This document shows, in pieces, positions 16,390-25,290 of a DNA stretch of 64,000 bases. Position 1 is the stretch's first letter. Every line of letters begins with the position of its first letter. The notes below the pieces were generated by a model. It searched no databases and was not told the origin of the DNA. It was given only the letters and a program-made list of their open reading frames with translations. Made by a program: the position numbers and the translations under genes. Source of the stretch: Bacteroidia bacterium (GTDB lineage: Bacteria > Bacteroidota > Bacteroidia > 2-12-FULL-35-15); contig JAURXZ010000049.1 in the NCBI GenBank assembly GCA_030654175.1, positions 28,334-92,333 of the forward strand. Direction: 5' to 3'.

Positions 16390-18108
16390 ATGAAAAGAAA
16401 AACAAACATTAATCGCCCTGAAATTAGCTCTGAAGAGATCGCAAAGGGTAAAAATTTTAATTCGGTTTTAAATGAGCAGGTAACGATAACGAAACCTTTT
16501 TTCAAAAAAGGTTGGTTCTTATCAAGTGTGGTTGTTGCTACAGTTGGCGTTATCACTGCAGTTTCGTTGTTAATCAAGACCCCTGAAAACAATATTGTTA
16601 AAACTAACCCGGCTGCCACAATAAATGCAGACGATGCTGTTCTATCCGAATTTTATAAAAATGAAGAAGCCAAACCAGCTATCAATCCACCATTGGAAGG
16701 TGTGAATGTGCCTTATAAAATTTATAAAGTAATTGCAGAAAAAGGCGCCACACTTGACTTTAAAACAGGATCAAAAATGATGATCCCGAAAAATGCTTTT
16801 GTTGATGAAAATGGAAAGCTACTGAAAGGTGAAGTGGAATTGCGTTACCGCGAGTTTCATGACGCAGTTGATTTTTTTGTTTCCGGAATTCCAATGACCT
16901 ACGATAGCGCAGGCCAGCGTTATCACTTTGAATCTGCCGGAATGATGGAAATGCTGGCATATCAGAATGATAAACCGGCAAATGTTGCTCCTGAAAAATC
17001 AATTAATATAGAACTTGCATCCAACCATAAAGGCACCGAATACAATTTATACAAGTTGGATACTGTTAGAAATAATTGGTCGTGTTTAGGGAAAGATAAA
17101 ATTAAAAAAGAGGCGAATTTGAGTGCTAGAAATGAACGTTTTAATGATTCTCCTGATGCTGTTCAACAAACAGCTGAGTACAAAACAGTTGAAACTAAAA
17201 AAGCAGTTGTTCAAAAAGAAAAAGAAGTAAAAATTGCATCCTTACTTAAGGTAAGCGCAGAGCCTAAAAAACCGGAGGAAGCTAAAAAAGACAAACACAC
17301 GTTTAATATTGATGTTAACCCAAAAGAATACCCCGAATTAGCTGTTTATAAAGGTGTTTTATTTGAAGTGGGTACTGAAAATAAAAATTTCACAAGCTCA
17401 ATGTATGATGTAACATGGGAAGAAGCAATCATAAAAGATGGAACTAAAAAAGGAGAAAATTATTTATTGAGCTTAAAGAATGAAACAAAAAAATACGACA
17501 TCGTTGTTTACCCTGTATTTGAAGGGAAGAACTATGAAAAAGCGATGAGTGATTTTCAGGGTAAATTTACAAAGTACAACGTGGCACTTGAAAAACGTAA
17601 GGTGGATGAGGCGAAAATTGAAGCGGAGTATCAATCTAAAATTATTGCATTGAAAAAAGAGCAGGAAGAGTTGGAGCTGAAGTGGAAACAAATAGAAGAA
17701 AATCAATTCAAATTAATGAATACGGATGAAAAAGTGAAACGTATGTTTGCCCTTAATAGTTTTGGGGTGTATAATTGCGATAAACCATCTTTATATCCCA
17801 AAGGTGTTTCGTGCTTGGCAAATTTGACCAACGAAAAAGATAATAGGTTGATGTGCTACGATGTTTTTTTAGTTGACCGCGCAAAAAACGGATTATTCAG
17901 TTACACTAAAAATCCAATTGTTCAATTTTCATTTGATCCGCAATCCACCAATTTATTGTGGACTGTTGATAACGGTGTCTTGTATTGGTTAAAACCAGAG
18001 CAGTTCAAAACCATTAAAGGTTCGGAAGGTATGAGCAATTTGAAAATGGACAGGGTAGATCAAAAATTTAAAACAGCTGATGAACTAAAAGAGTTTTTTA
18101 ATTTTTAA
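16390..18108 (+). CDS. One-TM envelope protein following the ECF sigma factor (possible anti-sigma)
   Basis: The 572-residue protein has a cytoplasmic N-terminus (about 1-48), one transmembrane helix (about 49-66, LSSVVVATVGVITAVSLLI) and a large periplasmic part. Residues 110-190 (GATLDFKTGSKMMIPKNAF, then GEVELRYREF and HFESAGMMEM) resemble ZU5-like/carboxypeptidase-regulatory beta modules seen in Bacteroidota surface proteins. A Lys/Glu-rich coiled segment spans about 255-300 and another is near 400-440. Placement directly after an ECF sigma gene, with an N-in/C-out topology, suggests an anti-sigma or sensor role. No classical zinc or RsbW-type anti-sigma motif is present, so this is inference only. 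Confidence 0.55.
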   Translation: MKRKTNINRPEISSEEIAKGKNFNSVLNEQVTITKPFFKKGWFLSSVVVATVGVITAVSLLIKTPENNIVKTNPAATINADDAVLSEFYKNEEAKPAINPPLEGVNVPYKIYKVIAEKGATLDFKTGSKMMIPKNAFVDENGKLLKGEVELRYREFHDAVDFFVSGIPMTYDSAGQRYHFESAGMMEMLAYQNDKPANVAPEKSINIELASNHKGTEYNLYKLDTVRNNWSCLGKDKIKKEANLSARNERFNDSPDAVQQTAEYKTVETKKAVVQKEKEVKIASLLKVSAEPKKPEEAKKDKHTFNIDVNPKEYPELAVYKGVLFEVGTENKNFTSSMYDVTWEEAIIKDGTKKGENYLLSLKNETKKYDIVVYPVFEGKNYEKAMSDFQGKFTKYNVALEKRKVDEAKIEAEYQSKIIALKKEQEELELKWKQIEENQFKLMNTDEKVKRMFALNSFGVYNCDKPSLYPKGVSCLANLTNEKDNRLMCYDVFLVDRAKNGLFSYTKNPIVQFSFDPQSTNLLWTVDNGVLYWLKPEQFKTIKGSEGMSNLKMDRVDQKFKTADELKEFFNF

Positions 18109-18118
18109 TTATTCAACA

Positions 18119-18239
18119 GTCATCCCGAGCGGATAAAAAGGGCAAAGTCATGCTGAATTTATTTCAGCAATAAACGAGATCCTGAAACAAGTTCAGGATG
18201 ACCATAAGATGTCATCCCGAGCGGAGCCGAGGGATCTTT
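18119..18239. repeat. Intergenic repeat block (GTCATCCCGAGC / AAGTTCAGGATGAC family)
   Basis: GTCATCCCGAGCGG occurs at 18119 and again at 18211 (GTCATCCCGAGCGGAGCC). Between them are hairpins TGCTGAA/TTCAGCA (18151-18169) and ATCCTGAA/TTCAGGAT (18179-18199). A related hairpin pair is at 58695-58742. This fills most of the 291-bp gap between 18108 and 18400; the rest has no recognisable feature. Confidence 0.7.
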
Positions 18240-18399
18240 TTATTGGTTGCATGGAATTTTCCTTGCGCAAAGTCATTTCAAGCGGGTTGAGAAACGCGCG
18301 TCAGCTTTCATTGCGATATTGTTGTATTTTGAATAAATATTTAAACACTATTCAGCACAAAAAATATTGAATTATTAAAAGAATAGGGTAGGAGTAGTT

Positions 18400-19035
18400 A
18401 TGAAAAAAAATATATTTTTTTTGTTTTTTATTTTGATCACTAGCCTTGCTTTTTCCCAAATCAGTGAAACAAAGAATCGTGGCACAATTAAAATTTCCAA
18501 ACTAAAACCCGACTCAATTTATATTAGAACTGAAATGAATTTTCAGCAATTTCAGGAAGGGAATAAAACCATTCCGCAGCCAATTAATATTCCTCTTAAT
18601 AGGGTAATTGTTCCATTCCCTAAAGTCCCTGGCAATACTATTCCATTTGATTATGATCAGTTTTGCTCCAGATATATTAAAATAAAAAAAAGTGATTTAG
18701 CCAATAAAATTTCAGATACCATTCGTATTCATGTAAAAATTTTAGATAATGGAAAGGCTTATTATAAGGATCTAACTCCATTAATGGTTCTGAGTGGTGT
18801 TCCGGCTTATTATGATAAAAAAATGAATGCGTATAAATTAGATGCGATTCATTATAAATGTTTAAGTGCTTTGAAAAACATTAAAGAATGGGAAGCTGCT
18901 TATACAGTGGTTGAGGTAAGAGAAAAATTTAAAAAAGTAATTGTAATAAAACCCAAAAAGAAAGACCTTTCCGCAACAGGAATTTTAACGATCGTGTTTT
19001 CTACAATTCCATTTGAGGAATTCGAATCTGAATAA
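18400..19035 (+). CDS. Secreted protein of unknown function
   Basis: The 211-residue protein has a clear signal peptide (1-19, ending LAFSQ). The mature part is beta-rich and lysine-rich. The segment LSALKNIKEWEAAYTVVEVREKFKKVIVIKP (160-190), and a strand ending GILTIVFST, loosely recall the C-terminal fold of TonB-like energy transducers. No transmembrane anchor precedes it, so I do not call it TonB. It stands alone between repeat-filled gaps. Confidence 0.6.
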   Translation: MKKNIFFLFFILITSLAFSQISETKNRGTIKISKLKPDSIYIRTEMNFQQFQEGNKTIPQPINIPLNRVIVPFPKVPGNTIPFDYDQFCSRYIKIKKSDLANKISDTIRIHVKILDNGKAYYKDLTPLMVLSGVPAYYDKKMNAYKLDAIHYKCLSALKNIKEWEAAYTVVEVREKFKKVIVIKPKKKDLSATGILTIVFSTIPFEEFESE

Positions 19036-19123
19036 AATCATCTAAATCTATAAGTGATCAAGCATAAATTGCCATGAAGTTTGATAGGTGAATTCAATAT
19101 TTTTTTAATGATAATGCCGTGTT

Positions 19124-19210
19124 AGGGATTGCAACGTAAATCCTTTTCTGTTTAGAAAAGATTGGAGTGGAAAGCCCGCCCCTTTCTCTTTTAAGAAAGG
19201 GGAACGCCCA
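19124..19210 (-). repeat. Bacteroidota intergenic repeat (GGGC...GGGCTTTCC family), copy 2
   Basis: Read on the minus strand it starts GGGCGTTCCCCTTTC, contains GCGGGCTTTCCACTCCAATC, and ends GCAATCCCT. It carries internal hairpins CCCCTTTCTT/AAGAAAGGGG and TTTTCT/AGAAAA. It shares modules with copies at 5437-5518 and 25034-25127. Confidence 0.75.
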
Positions 19211-19275
19211 AATGAATTTGATTTAGAACAATTGTATTATTAATTGAACTTAGGTCAATAAGGTGATTTTAAAAA

Positions 19276-19818
19276 TTACAACCCTATATTTACTCCAATT
19301 CTAATGATAGGATTTTGATAAGGAGTATAAGCCGATTCGGTGAAATTGTATAATATCATCCCCACAATAGCTGAATTGCTTCCAAAACGCTGTATATAGC
19401 CCACACCTCCAAGTATACTCACCACATCAACTCGCCTTGAAGGGATAAAATCGAAAGCTTCAAGGTTTAGGTATTCATACTCACCATGGCCAAATAAATA
19501 ATCAGTAAAAAGATATCTTCCAAACACGCGACCACCATAAACATTGGTTTCCAGATCATAATACATATCCCTGTAATGATAGTATTGATAGGTAACGCCC
19601 ACTCCGGCCGAAAATTTTTCAGTGATCCGATACCCAACCAAAGGTGAAATTTCAATAAAAGTGGATGTACCAAACTGCAGCCCTAAATTTCCTCCAAAAT
19701 ACACTTTATCCCAAATATTGGTTTTAGGTGGATGTTTTCGGATCATTGTGCTATCCTGGGCCATACCATTGATAGAAAGTAGTACAACCAACAAAAATAT
19801 TTTTATTCTTAATTGCAA
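19276..19818 (-). CDS. Probable small outer-membrane beta-barrel protein
   Basis: The 180-residue protein has a signal peptide (about 1-20, ending GMAQ). The mature part consists of alternating-hydrophobicity strands rich in Tyr/Gly (KVYFGGNLGLQFG, FSAGVGVTYQYYHY, RRVDVVSILGGVGYIQRFG) and ends in PIIRIGVNIGL. The length and strand pattern suit an 8-stranded OmpW/OmpX-type barrel. No family is recognised and the function is unknown. Confidence 0.6.
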   Translation of the reverse strand: MQLRIKIFLLVVLLSINGMAQDSTMIRKHPPKTNIWDKVYFGGNLGLQFGTSTFIEISPLVGYRITEKFSAGVGVTYQYYHYRDMYYDLETNVYGGRVFGRYLFTDYLFGHGEYEYLNLEAFDFIPSRRVDVVSILGGVGYIQRFGSNSAIVGMILYNFTESAYTPYQNPIIRIGVNIGL

Positions 19819-19889
19819 TTGAACAGGTATTAGTTATCGTAAAATTAACAAAAAATGTGTTTCTTTGAAAAAAACAAAACGGATAAATT

Positions 19890-20600
19890 ATGAATATTAT
19901 TGTAACAGGTGCAAGTCGTGGGATAGGTTATGAATTGGTTAAATTATTGAGTATTGATTCAAAAAACACAGTGATCGCTATATCCCGCAATGGTTCTAAA
20001 TTAGATCAATTAAAAGATGAATGTTTGTCACAAAATTCCTCCGCAAATGTGATGCCAATTGTTTGTGATCTAAGCGATAAAAATGCTATTGAAGCGTTGG
20101 TTTCTGAATTGAGAAAAAAAATAAGATCAGTTAATATTTTGATCAATAATGCCGGTGCCTTGGTTAACAAGCCATTCGAAACTATTTCAACTGCTGATTT
20201 AGAATATGTTTATAATGTAAATGTGTTTTCTGTTGTAAGATTAATTCAGGGCATATTTCCTCTTTTTGATTTGGAAAAAAAATCGCATATTGTTAACATA
20301 AGCAGTATGGGCGGATTTCAGGGTAGTGCAAAATTTGCAGGTTTATCTGCTTACAGTTCAAGTAAAGCAGCTTTGGCTTGTTTAACTGAATGTTTGGCGG
20401 AAGAATTTAAAGAGAAAAACATCGCTTTCAACTGCCTTGCTTTGGGCGCAACACAAACCGAAATGTTGAACGAAGCTTTCCCCGGTTATAAAGCGCCACT
20501 TACCGCAGATAAAATGGCTGCTTTTATTGCTGATTTTTCACTGAAGGCCCATCAGTATATGAATGGTAAAATTATTCCTGTGTCACTCAGCACACCTTAA
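19890..20600 (+). CDS. SDR family NAD(P)-dependent oxidoreductase
   Basis: The 236-residue classical short-chain dehydrogenase has cofactor motif TGASRGIG (6-13), NNAG (86-89), the catalytic Ser in NISSMGG and YSSSK with Y155 and K159. All catalytic positions are present. A basic residue within the glycine motif (R10) suggests NADP(H) preference. The substrate is unknown; the short length and simple architecture do not single out a pathway. It converges on the 7TM-HD gene, with a hairpin between the stops. Confidence 0.9.
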   Translation: MNIIVTGASRGIGYELVKLLSIDSKNTVIAISRNGSKLDQLKDECLSQNSSANVMPIVCDLSDKNAIEALVSELRKKIRSVNILINNAGALVNKPFETISTADLEYVYNVNVFSVVRLIQGIFPLFDLEKKSHIVNISSMGGFQGSAKFAGLSAYSSSKAALACLTECLAEEFKEKNIAFNCLALGATQTEMLNEAFPGYKAPLTADKMAAFIADFSLKAHQYMNGKIIPVSLSTP

Positions 20601-20603
20601 AAA

Positions 20604-20632
20604 ATAATTGATAATTGACAATTATCAATTAT
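20604..20632. terminator. Bidirectional hairpin between convergent genes
   Basis: A perfect 14-bp stem (ATAATTGATAATTG, 20604-20617 with 20619-20632) has a 1-nt centre, so in RNA the loop would open by a few pairs. It sits between the SDR stop (20600) and the 7TM-HD stop (20629-20631) and overlaps the latter. The stem is A/T-rich and lacks a strong T tract. Confidence 0.5.
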
Positions 20633-22695
20633 CTCGGGTACTCCACCCTCAAATGGTAAACATTCATTAATTTCTTTTTGAATATTTTTTTCAAGGTGTA
20701 AATATCTTTAAAAGTAATATCGGAATTCATAAATTGATTTTGTTCAATTTGTGTATTGATAATAAGATCCACGATGCTGTCGATACTATCAACATCGTAT
20801 TTTTTTAAACTTCGGGATGCTGCTTCTACAGAGTCCGCCATCATTAACACAGCCGTTTCCTTCGAAAATGGAATAGGTCCCGGGTAACGAAATTTTTCAA
20901 TATCAATTTGTTCATCCGGAAAAGCTTTTTGAAAGGAACGGTAGAAATAAGCCGTTATAGTGGTTCCGTGATGAGTACGAATAAAATCAATGATCTGTTC
21001 AGGCAAATTATTTTTCTTGGCAATTTCAATTCCTTTAATAACGTGTCCTATAATGATTGCAGCACTTTCATCATAATTCAGGTCTTCGTGAGGATTAATC
21101 CCATTTGCCTGGTTTTCTATAAAATACATTGGCATTTCCATTTTACCAATATCATGATACAGCGCTCCTGTACGCACTAATAAAGCGTTTCCGCCAATAG
21201 AATAAATGGCTTCCTCTGCAAGGTTAGCTACTTGCAGAGAATGCTGAAATGTGCCTGGGGCGCGTGATGCAAGCTCTCTCAGAAGTTTTCCGTTCGTGTC
21301 GGATAATTCCAATAAAGAAACATCAGAAATAAATCCGAATATTTTTTCAAAAACAAAGATCAGTGGATAAGAAAATAAGGTAAGCATTGCACTGATGCCA
21401 AACCATGCGAAATCATGCCAGGTCATAACATCAATGCCACCTTCCTGAATGATAGTGATACCAATAAATGCAAGACTATACGTTAAAAATATCAGTGCCG
21501 CTGAAATAAATATCTGAGAACGGTTGTGCATATTCACAATGCTGAAAATTGCCATCATACCGGTAACCAATTGTATAAATGCAAATTCAAAACGACTGGG
21601 TGCCATAAATGAAATAATAAGAACTGTTATCAGGTGCACAAACAGAGCGATGCGTGTATCATAGAAGGCACGAATAATGATCGGTAAAATGCAAAAAGGT
21701 AAAAGATAGATACTAAACGATTGTGTATTTAACGACAAGCGCGTCATCAATACCTGAAGGATAATTAGAAGTAAAATGAAAATGATCTTTGTATTGTCTA
21801 GGAAAATATCATTGCGGAAAAATGCCAGAAATACTATTAACAGTGCCAGACACAGTGTAACGATCAATATTTGCCCTAATAAAATAAAAAAATAACTTAC
21901 TGTTCCGCCTGCCTGTTCTTCATATTCCCATTTTAATGATTGAAGTAACTGAAATTTTTTCGCATCAATAATGTCTCCTTTCGAAACTATGCTTTGGTCC
22001 TTTAAAATAATATCACGTGATGGGGAAATATCATCAATGGCCTGTTTTAGAACCTTGTCAGATGTTTCTTTGTCATAAAAAAGAGAATGTGCAATGCTGT
22101 TTTCCAGCAAGGGTAAAATAAATTTTGAATCTACTTTGCTCTCATTTTCGAGAAGCTGTGCGTGCATATATTCATAAGCTGAATTAATGGTATGGAAATC
22201 TTTCAGGTCATGCTCTTCAGCAACATTATAGTTCAATACATATATCGAATAATCCGCAGGCTTATTTTCAATTACATCGGTTGGCTCAATAATTCCTTTA
22301 CTGTAAATGGAATCAAGTATTTTTACAGCAACAGCAAGATTTTTTTCTTTTGATTTTTTATTTTTTTTGTCATCCCATTTTGCTTCAAATTCTGTTAGTA
22401 ATTGCAGTTTCCTGGCATCTACAATAGAATTGTCATATTTAAAATAGGGTTTTGCACTTTTAATTATTTCCGCTTTTTCAATTTCCAATTCATCCGCTGA
22501 TTTTTTAATTGCGAAATCAAAAGGTGCGATCAGATCCTCATGATACCAAGGTTTACCTTTGAGGTTTTGAAACTCATATTGAAATTTCCCCTGCTTCGGA
22601 AATATATATACAATTGCAGCAATACCAATGACGATAAGCATGCATTTGTATATTATCGGGTGTCCGTGACGAATAAATGAGATGATCTTTTTCAA
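20629..22695 (-). CDS. 7TM-HD family protein, PgpH-like (probable c-di-AMP phosphodiesterase)
   Basis: The 688-residue protein has the PgpH layout: one N-terminal TM (about 17-33), an extracytoplasmic 7TMR-HDED domain (about 40-260), seven hydrophobic segments (about 265-450) and a cytoplasmic HD domain. HD ligands are visible at H485 (FQHSLQVA), H514-D515 (YHDIGKM), H551 (IIGHVIKG) and H575-H576 (RTHHGT). Characterised PgpH proteins hydrolyse cyclic di-AMP. Whether this organism makes c-di-AMP cannot be judged here. Upstream, TAACTTCG near 22720 on the minus strand is a near match to a -7 box. Confidence 0.85.
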   Translation of the reverse strand: MKKIISFIRHGHPIIYKCMLIVIGIAAIVYIFPKQGKFQYEFQNLKGKPWYHEDLIAPFDFAIKKSADELEIEKAEIIKSAKPYFKYDNSIVDARKLQLLTEFEAKWDDKKNKKSKEKNLAVAVKILDSIYSKGIIEPTDVIENKPADYSIYVLNYNVAEEHDLKDFHTINSAYEYMHAQLLENESKVDSKFILPLLENSIAHSLFYDKETSDKVLKQAIDDISPSRDIILKDQSIVSKGDIIDAKKFQLLQSLKWEYEEQAGGTVSYFFILLGQILIVTLCLALLIVFLAFFRNDIFLDNTKIIFILLLIILQVLMTRLSLNTQSFSIYLLPFCILPIIIRAFYDTRIALFVHLITVLIISFMAPSRFEFAFIQLVTGMMAIFSIVNMHNRSQIFISAALIFLTYSLAFIGITIIQEGGIDVMTWHDFAWFGISAMLTLFSYPLIFVFEKIFGFISDVSLLELSDTNGKLLRELASRAPGTFQHSLQVANLAEEAIYSIGGNALLVRTGALYHDIGKMEMPMYFIENQANGINPHEDLNYDESAAIIIGHVIKGIEIAKKNNLPEQIIDFIRTHHGTTITAYFYRSFQKAFPDEQIDIEKFRYPGPIPFSKETAVLMMADSVEAASRSLKKYDVDSIDSIVDLIINTQIEQNQFMNSDITFKDIYTLKKIFKKKLMNVYHLRVEYPR

Positions 22696-22866
22696 TACTG
22701 GAATTATTAATGATTACGAAGTTAATTATTTTTATCATTGCTCTGTAATGCATGAACTATTTCAACATAAGTTTATTCACAATATATAATTTTCTTAAGA
22801 AATTGTTTTTAAACATTTTTCAAAATAAAAGTTCATAAATATTATTATTAAATCCCTTTATATAGT

Positions 22867-22874
22867 TAAATTTG
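22867..22874 (+). promoter_or_regulatory. Possible -7 box (TAAATTTG) for the thiolase gene
   Basis: TAAATTTG matches TAnnTTTG, 46 nt before the thiolase ATG. No TTTG -33 box is found at the expected distance. The rest of the 225-bp gap is plain A/T-rich DNA. Confidence 0.4.
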
Positions 22875-22920
22875 AGCTCGATTTATACAAGTATTAAAAT
22901 AACATTTTAAATAAAAAATA

Positions 22921-24099
22921 ATGAAAGAAGTTTATATCATATCAGCAGTTCGTACGCCATTGGGAAGTTTCGGTGGGTCATTGGCTGGTATACCGGCAAC
23001 AAAATTAGGTGCTATCGCAATTAAAGGTGCTGTTTCAAAAGCAGGTCTTGATGGGAAAGAAATTCAGGAAGTATATATGGGTAGTGTATTACAGGCTAAT
23101 TTAGGGCAGGCACCTGCTCGTCAGGCATCTAAATATGCAGGTTTGCCGGATAGCGTTCAATGTACCACTGTTAACAAAGTTTGTGCTTCAGGAATGAAAT
23201 CAGTTATTAATGCAGCACAAAGTATCATGTGCGGTGATGCTGATGTTGTGGTAGCCGGTGGTATGGAAAATATGAGCCAGGTACCATTTTATTCCGAAAA
23301 TATGCGATGGGGAAATAAATATGGTAATGTGGTGATGGTAGATGGATTGGCTAAAGATGGTTTGATTGATTGTTATCATAATTATCCAATGGGTAATGCA
23401 GCCGACCTGTGCGCCAAAGAATATAATATTTCCCGTGAGCAGCAGGATGCTTTTGCAATTCAGTCCTATACACGATCCAAAGCCGCTTGGGCAGCAGGTA
23501 AATTTAATGATGAAATTGTTCCTGTTGAAATACCGCAGCGTAAAGGAGATCCGATTCTTTTCAAAGAAGATGAGGAATATAAAAATGTGAAGTTTGATAA
23601 GATCCCGGAATTAAAACCTGCATTTACCAAAGATGGTTCTGCTACTGCTGCCAATTCTTCTACAATGAATGATGGTGCGGCAGCTCTTGTATTAATGAGC
23701 AAAGAAAAAGCGGATGCATTAGGATTAAAACCAATTGCTATTCTTCGTGGATATGCAGATGCAGAACAAGCTCCGGAATGGTTTACTACCACTCCTTCAA
23801 TTTGTATTCCTAAAGCTGTTGAAAAAGCAGGTCTGAAAATGGAAGACATTAATTATTTTGAATTAAACGAAGCTTTTGCTGTTGTTGGATTGGTGAATAT
23901 GCAAAAACTGAAATTAAATCCTGATAATGTAAATGTGAATGGTGGTGCTGTTTCATTGGGCCATCCACTTGGTTGTTCCGGTGCGCGAATTATTGTAACA
24001 CTGATAAATGTGTTGAAACAAAATAAAGGTAAATACGGTGTTGCCAGTATTTGTAATGGTGGTGGCGGTGCTAGTGCAGTTGTTATTGAATTGGTTTAA
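22921..24099 (+). CDS. Acetyl-CoA C-acetyltransferase (thiolase)
   Basis: The 392-residue protein has full thiolase length and all catalytic residues: nucleophile C88 in NKVCASGM, the NEAF block, H348 in SLGHPLGCSG and C378 in SICNGGGG. Thiolase II condenses two acetyl-CoA to acetoacetyl-CoA, or cleaves 3-ketoacyl-CoA. Length and motifs favour the biosynthetic acetoacetyl-CoA type. It is monocistronic here with no beta-oxidation partner genes next to it, so the pathway (ketone, mevalonate or fatty-acid breakdown) is open. Confidence 0.92.
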   Translation: MKEVYIISAVRTPLGSFGGSLAGIPATKLGAIAIKGAVSKAGLDGKEIQEVYMGSVLQANLGQAPARQASKYAGLPDSVQCTTVNKVCASGMKSVINAAQSIMCGDADVVVAGGMENMSQVPFYSENMRWGNKYGNVVMVDGLAKDGLIDCYHNYPMGNAADLCAKEYNISREQQDAFAIQSYTRSKAAWAAGKFNDEIVPVEIPQRKGDPILFKEDEEYKNVKFDKIPELKPAFTKDGSATAANSSTMNDGAAALVLMSKEKADALGLKPIAILRGYADAEQAPEWFTTTPSICIPKAVEKAGLKMEDINYFELNEAFAVVGLVNMQKLKLNPDNVNVNGGAVSLGHPLGCSGARIIVTLINVLKQNKGKYGVASICNGGGGASAVVIELV

Positions 24100-24106
24100 A
24101 ATTAAG

Positions 24107-24227
24107 TTTAAAGTTATTTAGTTTGAAGTTCAAAGTTGTTAGCATAGGACCTATATAATTAATCTAATTTTAAATTTAATATTTAGCAACTTAGAACTTT
24201 TTTACTTTATAACTTTCCAACTTTAAA
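24107..24227. repeat. Imperfect inverted repeat between thiolase and NlpC/P60 genes
   Basis: AGTTTAAAGTT near 24107 pairs with AACTTTAAACT near 24219. Degenerate AAGTT/AACTT modules lie between. It may form a long weak hairpin in the transcript. Similar A/T palindromes are common in Bacteroidota intergenic DNA. Confidence 0.45.
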
Positions 24228-24233
24228 CTAAAA

Positions 24234-25016
24234 ATGTACGGAATATGTAATTTAAGCATTGTGCCTTGTAGAAAGGAGCCTTCCGACAAAAGCGAAATGG
24301 TTACACAGCTTTTGTTTGGAGAGCATTTTCATGTTTTGGAAACACAGGAGAAATGGTGCCGCATTAAAATTACCTATGATAATTACGAATGCTGGATCGA
24401 TAAAAAACAATTTTTACCGATCGAACAACATACATTCGAGCTTCTTAATTCAACCGAAAATTATTATAGTAATGACTTGGTACAGATCATTACGGATAAT
24501 AAAACGTCCACTCTTTTTCCTATCGTAATTGCCAGTACGCTACCCAATTTCTATAATAACGAATGTATTGTAGAAAATCAAAGTTACAGCTATGAAGGGG
24601 CAAATGTTAGTTCGCATTTGGAAGAGAGCAGCTGGCGAATGGGGGTTTTAGAAACAGCCCTCATGTATTTGAATACACCATATTTATGGGGAGGTAAAAC
24701 ACCTTTCGGAATAGATTGTTCAGGCTTTACACAAATGGTTTATAAGCTGAACGGCATAAAATTATATCGTGATGCATACCAACAAGCTGAACAAGGCGAA
24801 ACATTGAGTTTTGTTGAAGAAGCAGAACCCGGAGACTTAGCTTTTTTCGACAATGCAGAAGGTAAAATAGTTCACGTAGGCATTGTGATGGATGATAATA
24901 AGATCATTCATGCATCCGGTAAGGTACGCATTGATGGCTTTGATCATCAAGGTGTTTTTAATAATGATAAAAAGGAATATTCCCACCGTTTACGTTTGTT
25001 GAAAAGGATTGTGTGA
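24234..25016 (+). CDS. SH3-NlpC/P60 cell-wall peptidase (C40 family)
   Basis: The 260-residue protein has an N-terminal bacterial SH3-like domain (about 1-65) and a linker. A C-terminal NlpC/P60 domain (about 130-255) has catalytic C162 in GIDCSGF, H214 in IVHVGIV and a third polar residue in IIHASG. These are gamma-D-glutamyl-diamino-acid endopeptidases acting on muropeptides. No signal peptide is visible, so it may act on recycled muropeptides in the cytoplasm or be exported by another route. The start ATG at 24234 leads straight into the SH3 fold. Confidence 0.88.
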   Translation: MYGICNLSIVPCRKEPSDKSEMVTQLLFGEHFHVLETQEKWCRIKITYDNYECWIDKKQFLPIEQHTFELLNSTENYYSNDLVQIITDNKTSTLFPIVIASTLPNFYNNECIVENQSYSYEGANVSSHLEESSWRMGVLETALMYLNTPYLWGGKTPFGIDCSGFTQMVYKLNGIKLYRDAYQQAEQGETLSFVEEAEPGDLAFFDNAEGKIVHVGIVMDDNKIIHASGKVRIDGFDHQGVFNNDKKEYSHRLRLLKRIV

Positions 25017-25033
25017 TTTTCTTTATGTTATTT

Positions 25034-25127
25034 GGGCGTGCCCCTTCGCTGCGCTGCGGGTCGGGCTTTCCGTTCCAAGTCCTCGCTGCGCTGTGGGCTT
25101 TCCACTTCAATCCCTCACGCAGATATT
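25034..25127 (+). repeat. Bacteroidota intergenic repeat (GGGC...GGGCTTTCC family), copy 3
   Basis: It begins GGGCGTGCCCCTTCG, contains CGCTGCGCTGCGGG and two GGGCTTTCC modules, and ends ATCCCTCACGCAGATATT. It is the fullest of the three copies and its high G+C stands out from the flanks. It follows the NlpC/P60 stop by 18 bp. Confidence 0.8.
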
Positions 25128-25136
25128 AATGCTTAA

Positions 25137-25243
25137 TTAAAAAGTGTGTGAGCCTGAAAAGGTAGCGGGGGCTGTGTCAGCATGTGTGTGAGCCGATGAC
25201 CTTTTCTTGAATTTTTGTTTCTTTTTGTTCAAGCAAAAAGAAA
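25137..25243. repeat. Hairpin-rich intergenic element before the ubiA-like gene
   Basis: TGTGTGAGCC occurs twice (near 25143 and 25183). GAAAAGGT and ACCTTTTC form an 8-bp inverted pair around the second copy. A perfect 10-bp stem TTTCTTTTTG/CAAAAAGAAA (25218-25227 with 25234-25243) with loop TTCAAG follows. The CTTGAA at 25206 can pair alternatively with that loop. Downstream, a 16-bp unit (AATTCAACTCAAAAAC) is repeated twice across the ubiA-like stop codon. Confidence 0.55.
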
Positions 25244-25290
25244 ACACACAGTTTTTGCCAATTTTTAATCGAATTCAACTCAAAAACAAT

